A DNA stretch of 17,186 bases from CADEFX01 sp050260355 (GCA_050260355.1 JBLNBZ010000023.1:1-17186), one strand, 5' to 3'. Shown: positions 6,973-14,919, counted from the first letter of the stretch. Translations and numbers: made by a program. The notes: generated by a model from the letters alone, not told the origin.

Positions 6973-7755
6973 ATGAGTAGCATCAATACGAACGTCTCAG
7001 CCATGACCGCGCTGCAGACGCTGACCTTCACCAACAAGTCCTTGGAGGACACTCAGAACCGGATCGCCACCGGTCTTCGCGTCTCGTCTGCCGCCGACAA
7101 CGCGGCCTATTGGTCGATCGCCACCGGCATGCGCACGCAGACCGGCGGTCTCTCGGCTGTGCAGGATGCTCTCGGCCTCGGCGCCGCCATCGTCGACACC
7201 GCTTACAGCGCGCTGAACGACGCCATCGGCGTTGCTCAGAAGATCTTCGAGAAATACGTCGCCCGCGAGACGCCGGGCACCGACACGACGATCATCGACG
7301 CCGAAATCACCGAGCTCAAGGCGCAGGTCGTGCAGTACGCGCAGGGCGCCACGTTCGAAGGCGTCAACCTCCTGGCGACGGGTGGTACCGACCAGGACGT
7401 TGTCACCGGCTACGAGTCGGGCACCGGCGTGGTCACGATGACGGTTGCCGCCTACGACCTGGAGGCAGCGCTGTCCGCCGCCACTGACTCGATCACCGTG
7501 GAGACCGCGATCGACGCCATGCGCGCCGCCGCCGCCTCCTTCGGTTCGGCCAAGACGCGCATCGCCGCCCAGCAGACGTTTACGTCCTCGCTGATGGACG
7601 CTCTCGATCGCGGCATCGGCCAGCTGGTCGATGCGGACATGAACAAGGAGTCGGCACGCCTCAGCGCTCTGCAGGTCAAGCAGCAGCTCGGCATCCAGGC
7701 GCTCAGCATCGCCAACTCCAACAGCCAGAACATCCTGGCCCTGTTCCGCGGCTAG
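6973..7755 (+). CDS. fliC: Short flagellin (filament protein)
   Basis: Flagellin is the filament subunit, exported by the flagellar type III system. At 260 residues it is short: only the conserved terminal D0/D1 helices and a small middle are present. The N-terminal domain (about 4-95) has NTNVSAMTALQTL and the helix with RIATGLRVSSAADNAAYWSI (30-49). The middle (about 96-185) is acidic and Thr/Val-rich. The C-terminal domain (about 190-260) ends in LSALQVKQQLGIQALSIANS and ILALFRG. There is no cysteine and no signal peptide. GAGGGAC lies 6 bases before the ATG. It has its own leader and terminator, so it is likely monocistronic. Alphaproteobacterial flagellins generally escape TLR5; this one has the typical changed region. 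Confidence 0.97.
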   Translation: MSSINTNVSAMTALQTLTFTNKSLEDTQNRIATGLRVSSAADNAAYWSIATGMRTQTGGLSAVQDALGLGAAIVDTAYSALNDAIGVAQKIFEKYVARETPGTDTTIIDAEITELKAQVVQYAQGATFEGVNLLATGGTDQDVVTGYESGTGVVTMTVAAYDLEAALSAATDSITVETAIDAMRAAAASFGSAKTRIAAQQTFTSSLMDALDRGIGQLVDADMNKESARLSALQVKQQLGIQALSIANSNSQNILALFRG

Positions 7756-7782
7756 GACTGAGCTCGAGGACAGACTGAAGGA

Positions 7783-7814
7783 GGCCACGCTCTCGCGGGG
7801 GAGCGTGGCCTTTT
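7783..7814 (+). terminator. Rho-independent terminator after flagellin
   Basis: GGCCACGCTC (7783-7792) pairs perfectly with GAGCGTGGCC (7801-7810), giving a 10-bp GC-rich stem with an 8-base loop, followed by TTTT. It lies 27 bases after the flagellin stop and should isolate this strongly expressed gene from fliF. Confidence 0.88.
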
Positions 7815-7886
7815 CACGTAATGCTCGCGCAAGCTTGCCGCCGCAACATCGCCTGAGCGGATTCTGCAGGGCGTGGGGCTGGCGGA

Positions 7887-9527
7887 ATGATGGGTTTGGA
7901 GCAGCTCGAGCGGCTATGGAAGAGTTTGCTCGGTCTGGGTGCGAGGCGGCTTGCGGCTCTTGGCATTGTGGGCCTTACGGTTTTTGCCGCCGTCGGTCTT
8001 GGCAGCTACTATCTGAGCCGGCCCGAGTTCCAGACTCTCTATACCGGTCTCAATCCTCAAGACGTCAGCAGGATCGGCGCCGCCCTCAAGGAGGCCGGCA
8101 TACCCTTCGACGTCAACTCGGAGGGCACCAAGGTCATGGTCCGGCCGGCGCAGACTGCGCAGGCCCGCATGCTTCTGGCCGAGAAGGGGCTCCCGAGCAG
8201 CGCCAACGCGGGCTACGAGCTGTTCGACAAGCTCGGCTCGATCGGGCTCACGTCGTTCATGCAGGAGATCACGCGCGTGCGCGCGCTCGAAGGCGAGATT
8301 GCGCGCACGATCCAGGCCATGAAGGGCGTGCGTGCCGCGCGCGTCCACATCGTGCTCCCCGACGGGGGCTCGTTTCGCCGCAACCGTCAGGCGCCGTCGG
8401 CGTCGGTCGTGATCCGCACCGATCGTCCGGAGGAGTTCGCCGGAGCCCAGGCGATCCGGCATCTGGTGTCGGCGGCGGTGCCGGGCATGAACATCGACCA
8501 GGTCAGGGTGCTGACGACGGACGGCACGGTGCTGGCTGCCGGCGACGAGTCGACGCTCGCGAGCTCCGGCAAGATGGTCGAGCTGGAGAAGACGATCGCC
8601 AAGGAGCTTCAGGACAACATCCGCAAGACGCTCGCCCCCTACTTGGGCCTCGAAAACTTCGAGTCGACCGTCACGGCCAAGCTCAACATGGACAAGCGGC
8701 AGATCAACGAGACATCGTTCGATCCTGAGTCGCGGGCCGAGCGGTCGACGCGTGTCGTGAAGGAAGCCGGCTCCCAGCAGAATTCCAACAACCGCTCGGC
8801 CGTCGGCGTCGAGCAGAACCTGCCGGCCGAGCAGACGGGATCGTCCTCCGGCGATCAATCCAGGCGCTCCAACGAGCGGCGCGAGGAGCTCAGAAACTAC
8901 GAGCTGAGCTCCAAGACGATTCAGACCATCAGCGAAGGCTACAAGATCGAGCACCTGGCCGTCGCCGTTGTCGTCAATCGCAAGCGGCTGGCTGCCGCGC
9001 TCGGCGACAAGGCGACGCCGGAGGCGATCGATGCACAGCTGAAAGAGGTGCAGCAGCTCGTCGAGTCGGCCGCTGGCCTCGACTCCAAGCGCGGCGATCG
9101 CGTCACCGTGTCCGCCGTCGAGTTTCTGCAATCGGGTCAGCTCGAGCCGCTCGCCGGGCCCGGCATCATCGAGCAGCTCCTGCAGCAGACCGGCGCGATC
9201 GTGAAGGGCCTCTCGATCCTGGCCGCGACCGCCCTTCTCGTCTGGTTCGGCTTGAAGCCGGCCATGCGCGCGCTGCTCGAGCCGGCAAAGGGCGAGGAGG
9301 CCGGCGCCGTTGCCGCGCCGCTCGCAGTCGAGGGTCCGGCCCCCGCTGCCGGTGCGGACAAGCCGAAGTTCGTACGCGAGCAGGAGGATCAGCCGAACCT
9401 GATTGCGGATCTGACCAGCAAGATGGGCCGCACGCCGCAAAAGCGGCTCGAGCAGATGATCGATTATGACGAGGAGCAGGCGGCGGCGATCCTCAAGCAG
9501 TGGATGCAGGGGGCCAAGTCGGCATGA
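7887..9527 (+). CDS. fliF: Flagellar MS-ring protein FliF
   Basis: FliF forms the MS-ring in the inner membrane, the base on which the rod, export gate and C-ring are built. The product has 546 residues, usual for the family. A first membrane helix lies at about 20-42 (RLAALGIVGLTVFAAVGLGS). Ring-building domains follow, with LYTGLNPQDVSRI, FQEITR-like FMQEITRVRALEGEIARTI and the hallmark VRAARVHIVLPDGGSF. The second helix is at about 437-458 (GLSILAATALLVWFGLKPAM). The C-terminal tail (TPQKRLEQMIDYDEEQAAAI) is the FliG-binding region. Two in-frame ATGs (7887, 7890) begin the frame; I took the first. It heads the second operon and overlaps the next gene by ATGA. fliG is not in the window. Confidence 0.97.
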   Translation: MMGLEQLERLWKSLLGLGARRLAALGIVGLTVFAAVGLGSYYLSRPEFQTLYTGLNPQDVSRIGAALKEAGIPFDVNSEGTKVMVRPAQTAQARMLLAEKGLPSSANAGYELFDKLGSIGLTSFMQEITRVRALEGEIARTIQAMKGVRAARVHIVLPDGGSFRRNRQAPSASVVIRTDRPEEFAGAQAIRHLVSAAVPGMNIDQVRVLTTDGTVLAAGDESTLASSGKMVELEKTIAKELQDNIRKTLAPYLGLENFESTVTAKLNMDKRQINETSFDPESRAERSTRVVKEAGSQQNSNNRSAVGVEQNLPAEQTGSSSGDQSRRSNERREELRNYELSSKTIQTISEGYKIEHLAVAVVVNRKRLAAALGDKATPEAIDAQLKEVQQLVESAAGLDSKRGDRVTVSAVEFLQSGQLEPLAGPGIIEQLLQQTGAIVKGLSILAATALLVWFGLKPAMRALLEPAKGEEAGAVAAPLAVEGPAPAAGADKPKFVREQEDQPNLIADLTSKMGRTPQKRLEQMIDYDEEQAAAILKQWMQGAKSA

Positions 9528-10135
9528 GCGTCGTTCCGCTCGCTCGCTATCTGATTGATTTCGGCTCCGGCAGCGATGCCGGCAAGTCGCTTGCCGAGAT
9601 CGAGAGAGTGCGTGCCCTCGTCGAGAAGGAGGCCGCAGCCAGGATCGCCGAAAGTCATGCGCGCGGCTTCGAGGAAGGGCGCGCGTTCGGCGAGGAGCAG
9701 CTCGTCGACCGCCTCAGCGCCCAGCACCAGGAACACATGCACCAGCTCGAGGCGGAGCGCCAGGCCTGGGCGGCGAAGGAAGGCGAGGTGCTCGCGGAGC
9801 TGCTCGCCGCCGGGTTGCGCGAGATCGAGGCTCGCACCGCGGCAACGGTTGCCCGCGTGCTCGAGCGCTTCGTGAACGCGCAGGTGCGCGAGGCTGCTGT
9901 GGCTGAGCTGATGGCGCTGCTGCAGGCGGTGCTGTCGAAAGGCGAGGCTGCAAAGCTCGAGGTTTCAGGCCCGCAGGATCTTCTCGCCGTCATCCAGGAC
10001 CGGCTGGCGGGGCAGCTCGGCGCGGCCAGGTTCGCGACGCGTGAAGGGCCGGATGTCCGGATCGAGATCGACCATACGATCATCGAGACCCGCCTTTCGG
10101 CATGGGCCGAGACGTTGGCGGAGGCCGTGCGGTGA
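9524..10135 (+). CDS. fliH: FliH-like flagellar export ATPase regulator
   Basis: FliH binds the export ATPase FliI and links it to the C-ring. The 203-residue product is soluble, acidic and largely helical. It shows a short GxxxG run at residues 48-56 (GFEEGRAFG), a feature of FliH/YscL proteins, in a coiled-coil region (about 22-95). A C-terminal domain follows (about 120-203) with RFVNAQVREAAVAELM and the ending DHTIIETRLSAWAETLAEAV, as in the FliH C-terminus. The sequence is divergent, so the name rests on the glycine repeats, domain plan and its place straight after fliF. I start it at ATG 9524, overlapping the fliF stop; GTG 9500 would extend it into fliF. Its stop overlaps the motB GTG. 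Confidence 0.75.
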   Translation: MSVVPLARYLIDFGSGSDAGKSLAEIERVRALVEKEAAARIAESHARGFEEGRAFGEEQLVDRLSAQHQEHMHQLEAERQAWAAKEGEVLAELLAAGLREIEARTAATVARVLERFVNAQVREAAVAELMALLQAVLSKGEAAKLEVSGPQDLLAVIQDRLAGQLGAARFATREGPDVRIEIDHTIIETRLSAWAETLAEAVR

Positions 10136-11451
10136 GCGGGAACGACGATCAGGAATCGAGCGTCCAAGAGCTCGTCATCATACGCCGCCGCGGCGGCGAC
10201 GAGGAAGGTGCGCACAAGGGCGGCGTATGGAAGATCGCCTATGCCGACTTCATGACGGCCATGATGGCGTTCTTCCTGGTGATGTGGCTGATCAACTCCG
10301 CCGACAAGAAGGTCTTGACGCAGGTCGCAGCCTATTTCAATCCGATGCGGCTGACGGACAGAGCGCCTACCCCGAGGGGAATGCACGACTCCGAGGCCGG
10401 CGCCACCGGCAACGAGGATCAGGCCGGGACCGCCAAGGATCCGAGCGGCAAGGCCAAGGGCGCAAGGCGCGGGCCCGCCGAGCAGAAGCAGATCGAAGAA
10501 ATGCTGTTCGACGATCCCTATGGCGCGCTCGAGAAGCTCGCCAAGGAAGGCGCGGCCGCCATCGCCGCCGAGCGGCAGCGCGCACCGGCTGCTCCGAGCA
10601 GGCCCGGCGAGGCTTTCCGCAACCCGTACGATCCGGAATTTCAGTTCCGGGCGAAGCCGGACGCTTCAGGAGCGGCCCAACCCGACACCGGTGTCCCGCA
10701 CGCCCCGATGCCGGCGGGCCAGGCAAAAGACGCGGCCTCCGAGCAAGCCGCTGCCACGGATGCGAGCAAGAGCGATAATCCGGCCGCCGATGCGAAGCAG
10801 GCCGTCAATGCGGCGCCGGGTCAAAGCGAGAGCCAGCCTGCTCAGCCGCTCGAGAAGCAGGCCGCCTCGGAGAAGCAGGCCGTCGACGCCGCGCCAAGCC
10901 AGCGCGGCAATCAGGCCGCTGCTCAGGCGTTGGACAAGCAGGCGGCCGAGCGCGCCCAGGCCGCCGAGCGTGCCGAGGCAGCCAAGCGCGCCGAGGCAGC
11001 CAAGCTCGACGCCGAGCTCAAACAGGCCCTCGCGCAGCTCGGAACGATAGCCGCGCCCGACGTCGAGATCAGGGTGACGGACGAAGGCATCCTCATCAGC
11101 CTCACCGACAAGTTCGACTTCGGCATGTTCGCGATCGGCTCCGCCGAGCCGCGGCCGGCCACCGTTGTGGTCATGGAGAAGCTGGCCAAGGTGCTGCAGG
11201 CCCGCGCCGGCCGCATCATCGTCCGCGGACACACCGACGGCAGGCCATTCCGCTCGACAACCTATGACAACTGGCGCCTTTCGACCGCGCGCGCCCACAT
11301 GGCCTACTACATGCTCGTGCGCGGCGGCATCGAGGAGCAGCGGTTCGAGCGAGTCGAGGGGCACGCCGATCGCAATCTGCGGGTGCCGGCCGATTCGGGC
11401 GCCGCCCAAAACCGCCGCATCGAGCTCCTGTTGCGGGAGCCGAAGCAATGA
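10132..11451 (+). CDS. motB: Flagellar stator protein MotB with long linker
   Basis: MotB pairs with MotA to make the proton-driven stator and anchors it to peptidoglycan. The product has 439 residues, longer than the roughly 310 of enterobacteria. The N-terminus has the plug-and-helix pattern GVWKIAYADFMTAMMAFFLV with the proton-carrying Asp at D39 and MWLINSADKKVL after it. A long Ala/Glu/Lys/Gln-rich linker (about 85-300) contains imperfect repeats. The OmpA-like domain (about 308-435) has GHTDGRPF, DNWRLSTARA and the final NRRIELLLREPKQ, the peptidoglycan-binding features. I chose the GTG at 10132 overlapping the fliH stop. In rhizobia the linker region is where MotC acts. motA is not in the window. 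Confidence 0.95.
   Translation: MSGNDDQESSVQELVIIRRRGGDEEGAHKGGVWKIAYADFMTAMMAFFLVMWLINSADKKVLTQVAAYFNPMRLTDRAPTPRGMHDSEAGATGNEDQAGTAKDPSGKAKGARRGPAEQKQIEEMLFDDPYGALEKLAKEGAAAIAAERQRAPAAPSRPGEAFRNPYDPEFQFRAKPDASGAAQPDTGVPHAPMPAGQAKDAASEQAAATDASKSDNPAADAKQAVNAAPGQSESQPAQPLEKQAASEKQAVDAAPSQRGNQAAAQALDKQAAERAQAAERAEAAKRAEAAKLDAELKQALAQLGTIAAPDVEIRVTDEGILISLTDKFDFGMFAIGSAEPRPATVVVMEKLAKVLQARAGRIIVRGHTDGRPFRSTTYDNWRLSTARAHMAYYMLVRGGIEEQRFERVEGHADRNLRVPADSGAAQNRRIELLLREPKQ
10795..10908 (+). repeat. Imperfect repeat in the MotB linker
   Basis: The coding pattern KQAV(N/D)AAP(G/S)Q occurs at about 10795-10824 and again at 10873-10902, 78 bases (26 residues) apart. EKQA/DKQA units also occur in and just after this stretch, and AERAEAAKRAEAAK follows at about 10960-11010. 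This looks like expansion of a periplasmic linker by small duplications. Confidence 0.5.
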
Positions 11452-12647
11452 TCTCGCTCGCCCGCCTCTGGCTGACGACCTCGGTGCTTCTCGCGGCGCT
11501 GACCGGGCCTGCACTTGCACAGGACGGACGCGCCCAGCCCTTCGAGCTGGTCCGCTCGCTGCGCACGCTCCAGGACCGCATCGCATATGGCGATGCGGAA
11601 GCGTATGCCGCTCAGAAGCCGCTGATTGCACGCATTGCCAACGAGCTGACGGCGGCCGATCCCTCGGTGTGGGACGACCCGAGGAACGCGCGAGCCGCCG
11701 TCATCTACGCATTGAGCGGCGGAGAGCCGCGCGCACTGAAGCCGCTCTTCCGCGTGCGCAAGCTGTCCGGCATCGACGACAAGCTTCTGAACGGCGCGCT
11801 CGCCTATTGCGGCGGCCACAACGCCGATGCGGCCGAGCTGCTCGGCGGCGTCGCCCCGCGCTCGCTGGAGCCGACACTGGGTGCGCAGGTGGCACTGGTG
11901 CGCGCGACCCTTGCGTCAGCCAAGGAGCCGGCGAAGGCCATCACGCTGCTCGATGATGCCCGCCTGCTCGCACCCGGCACCCTGATCGAGGAGGCGGCGC
12001 TGCGCCAGCAGACCTTTCTGGTGGCTGCCGCTGGCGACACCGAACGATTCGATGCGCTCGCATCCCAGTACATGCGCCGCTTTCCGAGCTCGATCTATGC
12101 CAAAAGCTTTCGCGAGCAATACGCCGCCGAGATGGCCCGAGAGCGTTTCTCGACCGAGCGCATGACACGCCTCGAGGCTGCCCTCGGCGGGATGGACGCG
12201 CCCAATCGGCGGCAGTTCTCCCTCTCGATCGCCCGCGAGGGCGTGCTCAAGGGGCGCTTCGCGCTTGCCAAATTCGCAGCCGAAAAGGCGCTCGGTCTCA
12301 TCGACGAGGACAACAGCGATCGAGCGCGCGCGCGGCTCTACGAAGCCGCTGCCGTCATCGTCACCGAGGATGCCGGGCAAGGGCTGTCGAGCCTCGACAC
12401 CGTCGATCGCTCGAAGCTCGATCAGCACGACGCCGAGCTGCTCGACGCGGTGGCCGGCATCGCCCGCGAGGTCGCGCGCCGGCCGCAGGAGCTGGCCTCT
12501 GCCGATCTGGAATCGCCACCACCGCCGCCAACCGGAGGCCGCAGGGTCCGCGACGCGGAGCGCATGGCGGCGACGATCAAGACGACCAAGACGGTCCGGC
12601 AAGCCTTGGCGAAGGTAGACGCAATGTTGGGCGAGGTGTCCAAATGA
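11448..12647 (+). CDS. motC: Periplasmic motility protein MotC
   Basis: MotC is a periplasmic motor protein found in rhizobia and relatives; it acts on MotB and is needed for rotation and speed control. The product has 399 residues. A Sec signal peptide (about 1-24, LTTSVLLAALTGPALA) is followed by the mature start QDGRAQPFELVRSLRTLQDR. The body is helical and Ala/Leu/Arg-rich with TPR-like spacing (for example AYCGGHNADAAELLGGVAPR, ALVRATLASAKEPAKAITLL). The C-terminus has a Pro-rich segment (SPPPPPTGG) and a basic helix. ATGA overlap with motB and with fliK shows tight coupling. The MotE chaperone gene is in the other operon, about 6.6 kb upstream. Identification is from family resemblance and gene order. 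Confidence 0.9.
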   Translation: MISLARLWLTTSVLLAALTGPALAQDGRAQPFELVRSLRTLQDRIAYGDAEAYAAQKPLIARIANELTAADPSVWDDPRNARAAVIYALSGGEPRALKPLFRVRKLSGIDDKLLNGALAYCGGHNADAAELLGGVAPRSLEPTLGAQVALVRATLASAKEPAKAITLLDDARLLAPGTLIEEAALRQQTFLVAAAGDTERFDALASQYMRRFPSSIYAKSFREQYAAEMARERFSTERMTRLEAALGGMDAPNRRQFSLSIAREGVLKGRFALAKFAAEKALGLIDEDNSDRARARLYEAAAVIVTEDAGQGLSSLDTVDRSKLDQHDAELLDAVAGIAREVARRPQELASADLESPPPPPTGGRRVRDAERMAATIKTTKTVRQALAKVDAMLGEVSK

Positions 12648-13990
12648 CGGCGGTTGTTGCAAGCTCGCTGCCGAGTGTGACCACGCCCCCGAAGGGGCAG
12701 CAGCCCGGTGGATCTACCGAGAACGGCAATGCGGGAGCCGATCGCTTCCGCCAGCTCCTCATCAAGCTGACGAGTGCTCCTGCCGAGGCGATCGGCACGT
12801 CGAGCCCCCAGCCGATACCTGAGGGGCCGATGTCGGCGGCGCGGGTGTCGATCGCCTGGAAGCTTCAGCTCGACGCCGCTGCTCAGAAGGCGGCCGGCGA
12901 GCCGGCATCCGAGGCTCAGTCAAAAGCGGTTTCTCCGACGCCGCAGCAGCAAGACGGCTCGTTGAGCGCAGCAGCGCTGCTCGAAGCCGCCGAGGCCACA
13001 GACCTCGAGGTGTCCGATTCGCTCGATGCCAACAAAGGCGACACCTCGGAGCAGGCGCAGTCTCCCGCACTCTCGAACCCGTCGGGCCAAGCCGCGCAAA
13101 ACGGCAACGCTGCTGCCGCGGTCGCAGCCGCTGCCGTCGTCGCTGCGGAAGGCGATACCGTGCCGGATACCCCCGACTCGAAGGCAAAGCCAGGTAACCC
13201 GGTCGGAGCAACGGGCGAGGAGACGCGCAAACCGGCTGCGGCGCCGGGCACCGCGCAGCAGATCACACCCAAGGGCGAAGCGAAGGCACCAGCAGCGCCC
13301 GGATCGCCTTCGCGGGCAGACCAGGCCTTCGCCTCGATTGCTGATGGGCAAGCCAAGGCAAGGGCCGAGGACCTGGCGCCTGTCAAGGAAACCAAGGTGA
13401 CCGTGCTGCATAGCGAGACGCATTTTGCGCCCGTCTCCCAGCCTTCGCCGGCGCTGCAGATCGCCGAGCAGATCAAAACTGACCTCGCCTCGGCGCCCGC
13501 CTCCGGCACTCCCTTTGTCGAGCGGGCTCCTTCGTACGCCAAGACGTCCGAGCCCGTTCTCAAAATCCTGCACATTCAACTTCAGCCGGCCGATCTCGGT
13601 GCTGTCACCGTCCGCATGTCGCTCAAGGATGATGCCTTGGAGCTGAAGCTCGACGTGTCGCAGCAAGGCACCGCGCACCTCATCCAGAAAGACCACGAGG
13701 CGCTGTCGCAGGCTCTGCGCTCGGCCGGCTATCTGGTCGACGGCGTCACCGTGCAAGTCGCCGAGCCCGACAGGTCGCAGATGACATCGGGCCAATCCGG
13801 CCAGCAGGGCCAAGGCGCGCAGTCCTCGCCGCAGTCCTCGGGCCAGCAGGGCTCCGGCTCGCCCCAGACGAACGGCGGCTCTGGCCGCGAGCAATCTCCG
13901 GCCCAGAGCCAGTTCGGTCCCGCATCCTCGGCGCGCGCCGATGCGGAGCGGCCTCGCGCCGCGGCGAACGCGGGTGGGGTCTATGTGTGA
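12644..13990 (+). CDS. fliK: Flagellar hook-length control protein FliK (rhizobial MotD type)
   Basis: FliK is a secreted molecular ruler that sets hook length and switches export from hook to filament proteins. In rhizobia this gene was first called motD and later recognised as fliK. The product has 448 residues. The N-terminal two thirds is low in complexity (Ala/Pro/Ser/Gln), as expected for a ruler. The conserved C-terminal domain is at about 304-378, with LHIQLQPADLGAVTVRMSLK, then LELKLDVSQQGTAHLI and ALRSAGYLVDGVTVQV. The tail after 380 is a Gln/Ser/Gly-rich run (QSGQQGQGAQSSPQSSGQQG). It overlaps motC by ATGA and ends the overlap-coupled set. Confidence 0.92.
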   Translation: MTAVVASSLPSVTTPPKGQQPGGSTENGNAGADRFRQLLIKLTSAPAEAIGTSSPQPIPEGPMSAARVSIAWKLQLDAAAQKAAGEPASEAQSKAVSPTPQQQDGSLSAAALLEAAEATDLEVSDSLDANKGDTSEQAQSPALSNPSGQAAQNGNAAAAVAAAAVVAAEGDTVPDTPDSKAKPGNPVGATGEETRKPAAAPGTAQQITPKGEAKAPAAPGSPSRADQAFASIADGQAKARAEDLAPVKETKVTVLHSETHFAPVSQPSPALQIAEQIKTDLASAPASGTPFVERAPSYAKTSEPVLKILHIQLQPADLGAVTVRMSLKDDALELKLDVSQQGTAHLIQKDHEALSQALRSAGYLVDGVTVQVAEPDRSQMTSGQSGQQGQGAQSSPQSSGQQGSGSPQTNGGSGREQSPAQSQFGPASSARADAERPRAAANAGGVYV

Positions 13991-13991
13991 G

Positions 13992-14009
13992 GGGCCCGGC
14001 CGGGCCTTT
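13992..14009 (+). terminator. Weak terminator-like hairpin after fliK
   Basis: GGCCC (13993-13997) and GGGCC (14002-14006) form a 5-bp GC stem with a GGCC loop, extended by a G-T pair and followed by TTTC. It starts two bases after the fliK stop. It may reduce transcription into the lysozyme gene, but the stem and T run are short. Confidence 0.35.
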
Positions 14010-14035
14010 CGCTCGATCCGTAGGAACGAGGCCGC

Positions 14036-14848
14036 ATGAACAGCTTCTACCTCGATGCCATCCGCAAGTTCGAGGGCTTCACGCCGCAGGCGCAGTGGGA
14101 CTACGCGCAGATCTCCAATGGCTACGGCACGCGCGCGCTGTTCCCGGGCGAGGTGATCGACCGCGCCGAGGCGGAGCGGCGCTTCATGGCGGAGATTGCA
14201 GGCGCGCGCGCCATCGTCGAGCGGCATGCTCCCAATGTCGATGAAGGCACCAAGGCTGCGCTCACGTCGCTCACCTTCAACGCCGGAGACAAATGGGTGC
14301 GCAGCGGCTTGGGCGATGCCGTGCGCCGTGGAGACATGGACGCGGTGCGCTCGCTGTTCCTCGAGTACACCAAGGCCGGTGGCAAGGAGTTGCAGGGTCT
14401 CGTCGATCGTCGATCGGCCGAGGCGCAATGGATCGGCAATGGATCGCCAGCACCGGAAGGCGCAACGACAGCGGAAGCCTCCCGGCAGCCCGCCGCGCTG
14501 CGCATGCCCGTGCAGCTCGCGGTGAGCGCCAACCAGCAAATGGCGGCGCTGATGCGAAAAGAGGAAGCGGGCCCTCAGCCCGCTGCCGCACAGCCCGACG
14601 GAGCCACTGCGGCGCGCGGCGTGCCGTCTGCGGGCGCGGTCGCGACGGCGCATGCCGGAGACGGCACCGGATCCGCGGCCGTAACTCAATTGCTCCAGCA
14701 ACTTCTGGACGGCGCGACGGTGGACCGCGTGCTGCTCGGCTCGGCAAGCCTTGTCCGCAGCAGCGAGAGCTTGCGACTGCGCGCCAAGGATGAGGACAGC
14801 GACGCAGCTCGTCAGCGTAGCGTCGCCGGGCGCACTGAGAGCGTCTGA
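14036..14848 (+). CDS. GH24 lysozyme-fold protein in the flagellar locus
   Basis: The N-terminal domain (about 1-135) looks like a phage-type GH24 lysozyme, which cuts peptidoglycan. E13 in KFEGF is the expected catalytic acid and D22 is at the normal eight-residue spacing. The following NGYG matches the family, with S27 where Thr is usual. Further matches are ALTSLTFNAG (75-84) and KAGGKELQGLVDRR (113-126). The C-terminal half (about 136-270) is Ala/Pro/Gln-rich with a helical SAAVTQLLQQLLDGATVDRV and a basic end; I do not recognise it. There is no signal peptide or membrane segment, so export would need another route. AGGA and GAGG precede the ATG. The gene lies 45 bases after fliK on the same strand. 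A role in opening the wall for the rod is inference; a prophage remnant is less likely as no phage genes are nearby. Confidence 0.85.
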   Translation: MNSFYLDAIRKFEGFTPQAQWDYAQISNGYGTRALFPGEVIDRAEAERRFMAEIAGARAIVERHAPNVDEGTKAALTSLTFNAGDKWVRSGLGDAVRRGDMDAVRSLFLEYTKAGGKELQGLVDRRSAEAQWIGNGSPAPEGATTAEASRQPAALRMPVQLAVSANQQMAALMRKEEAGPQPAAAQPDGATAARGVPSAGAVATAHAGDGTGSAAVTQLLQQLLDGATVDRVLLGSASLVRSSESLRLRAKDEDSDAARQRSVAGRTESV

Positions 14849-14882
14849 CAGCGCGCCGTCGGCCAGATCGCCTTGCGCATGC

Positions 14883-14906
14883 GCCCGGCGCATGCCGGGC
14901 CCCCTT
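14883..14906 (+). terminator. Possible terminator after the lysozyme gene
   Basis: GCCCGGC (14883-14889) and GCCGGGC (14894-14900) form a perfect 7-bp stem with loop GCAT, followed by CCCCTT. A second palindrome, GCGCATGCGC (14875-14884), abuts it. The poor T run makes this only a candidate. Confidence 0.4.
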
Positions 14907-14919
14907 AAGGCTCGTTTAG
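14905..14919. promoter_or_regulatory. CtrA-like box (7 of 8) before the J-domain-like gene
   Basis: TTAA-GGCTCGT-TTAG matches TTAA-N7-TTAA except for the last base. It lies 80 bases before the ATG at 15000, in the only gap between this gene and the lysozyme gene. It partly overlaps the end of the terminator-like element. Confidence 0.4.

Noticed and set aside
7815..7886. Promoter for the fliF operon
   Set aside because: The gap after the flagellin terminator must hold or follow a promoter, but no convincing -35/-10 or activator box was found.
7914..9440. 508-residue minus-strand open frame
   Set aside because: It is antisense to fliF, which has clear family motifs throughout.
10795..11010. 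CRISPR-like or tandem DNA repeat
   Set aside because: The similarity is at the protein level inside the MotB linker, with diverged codons and no regular spacer.
14036..14848. Prophage remnant as explanation for the lysozyme gene
   Set aside because: No holin, portal, integrase or attachment-site repeat is nearby, and base composition matches the neighbours.
12920..14893. 657-residue minus-strand open frame
   Set aside because: It lies opposite fliK and the lysozyme gene and has the Arg/Gly/Leu-rich composition of an antisense shadow in GC-rich DNA.
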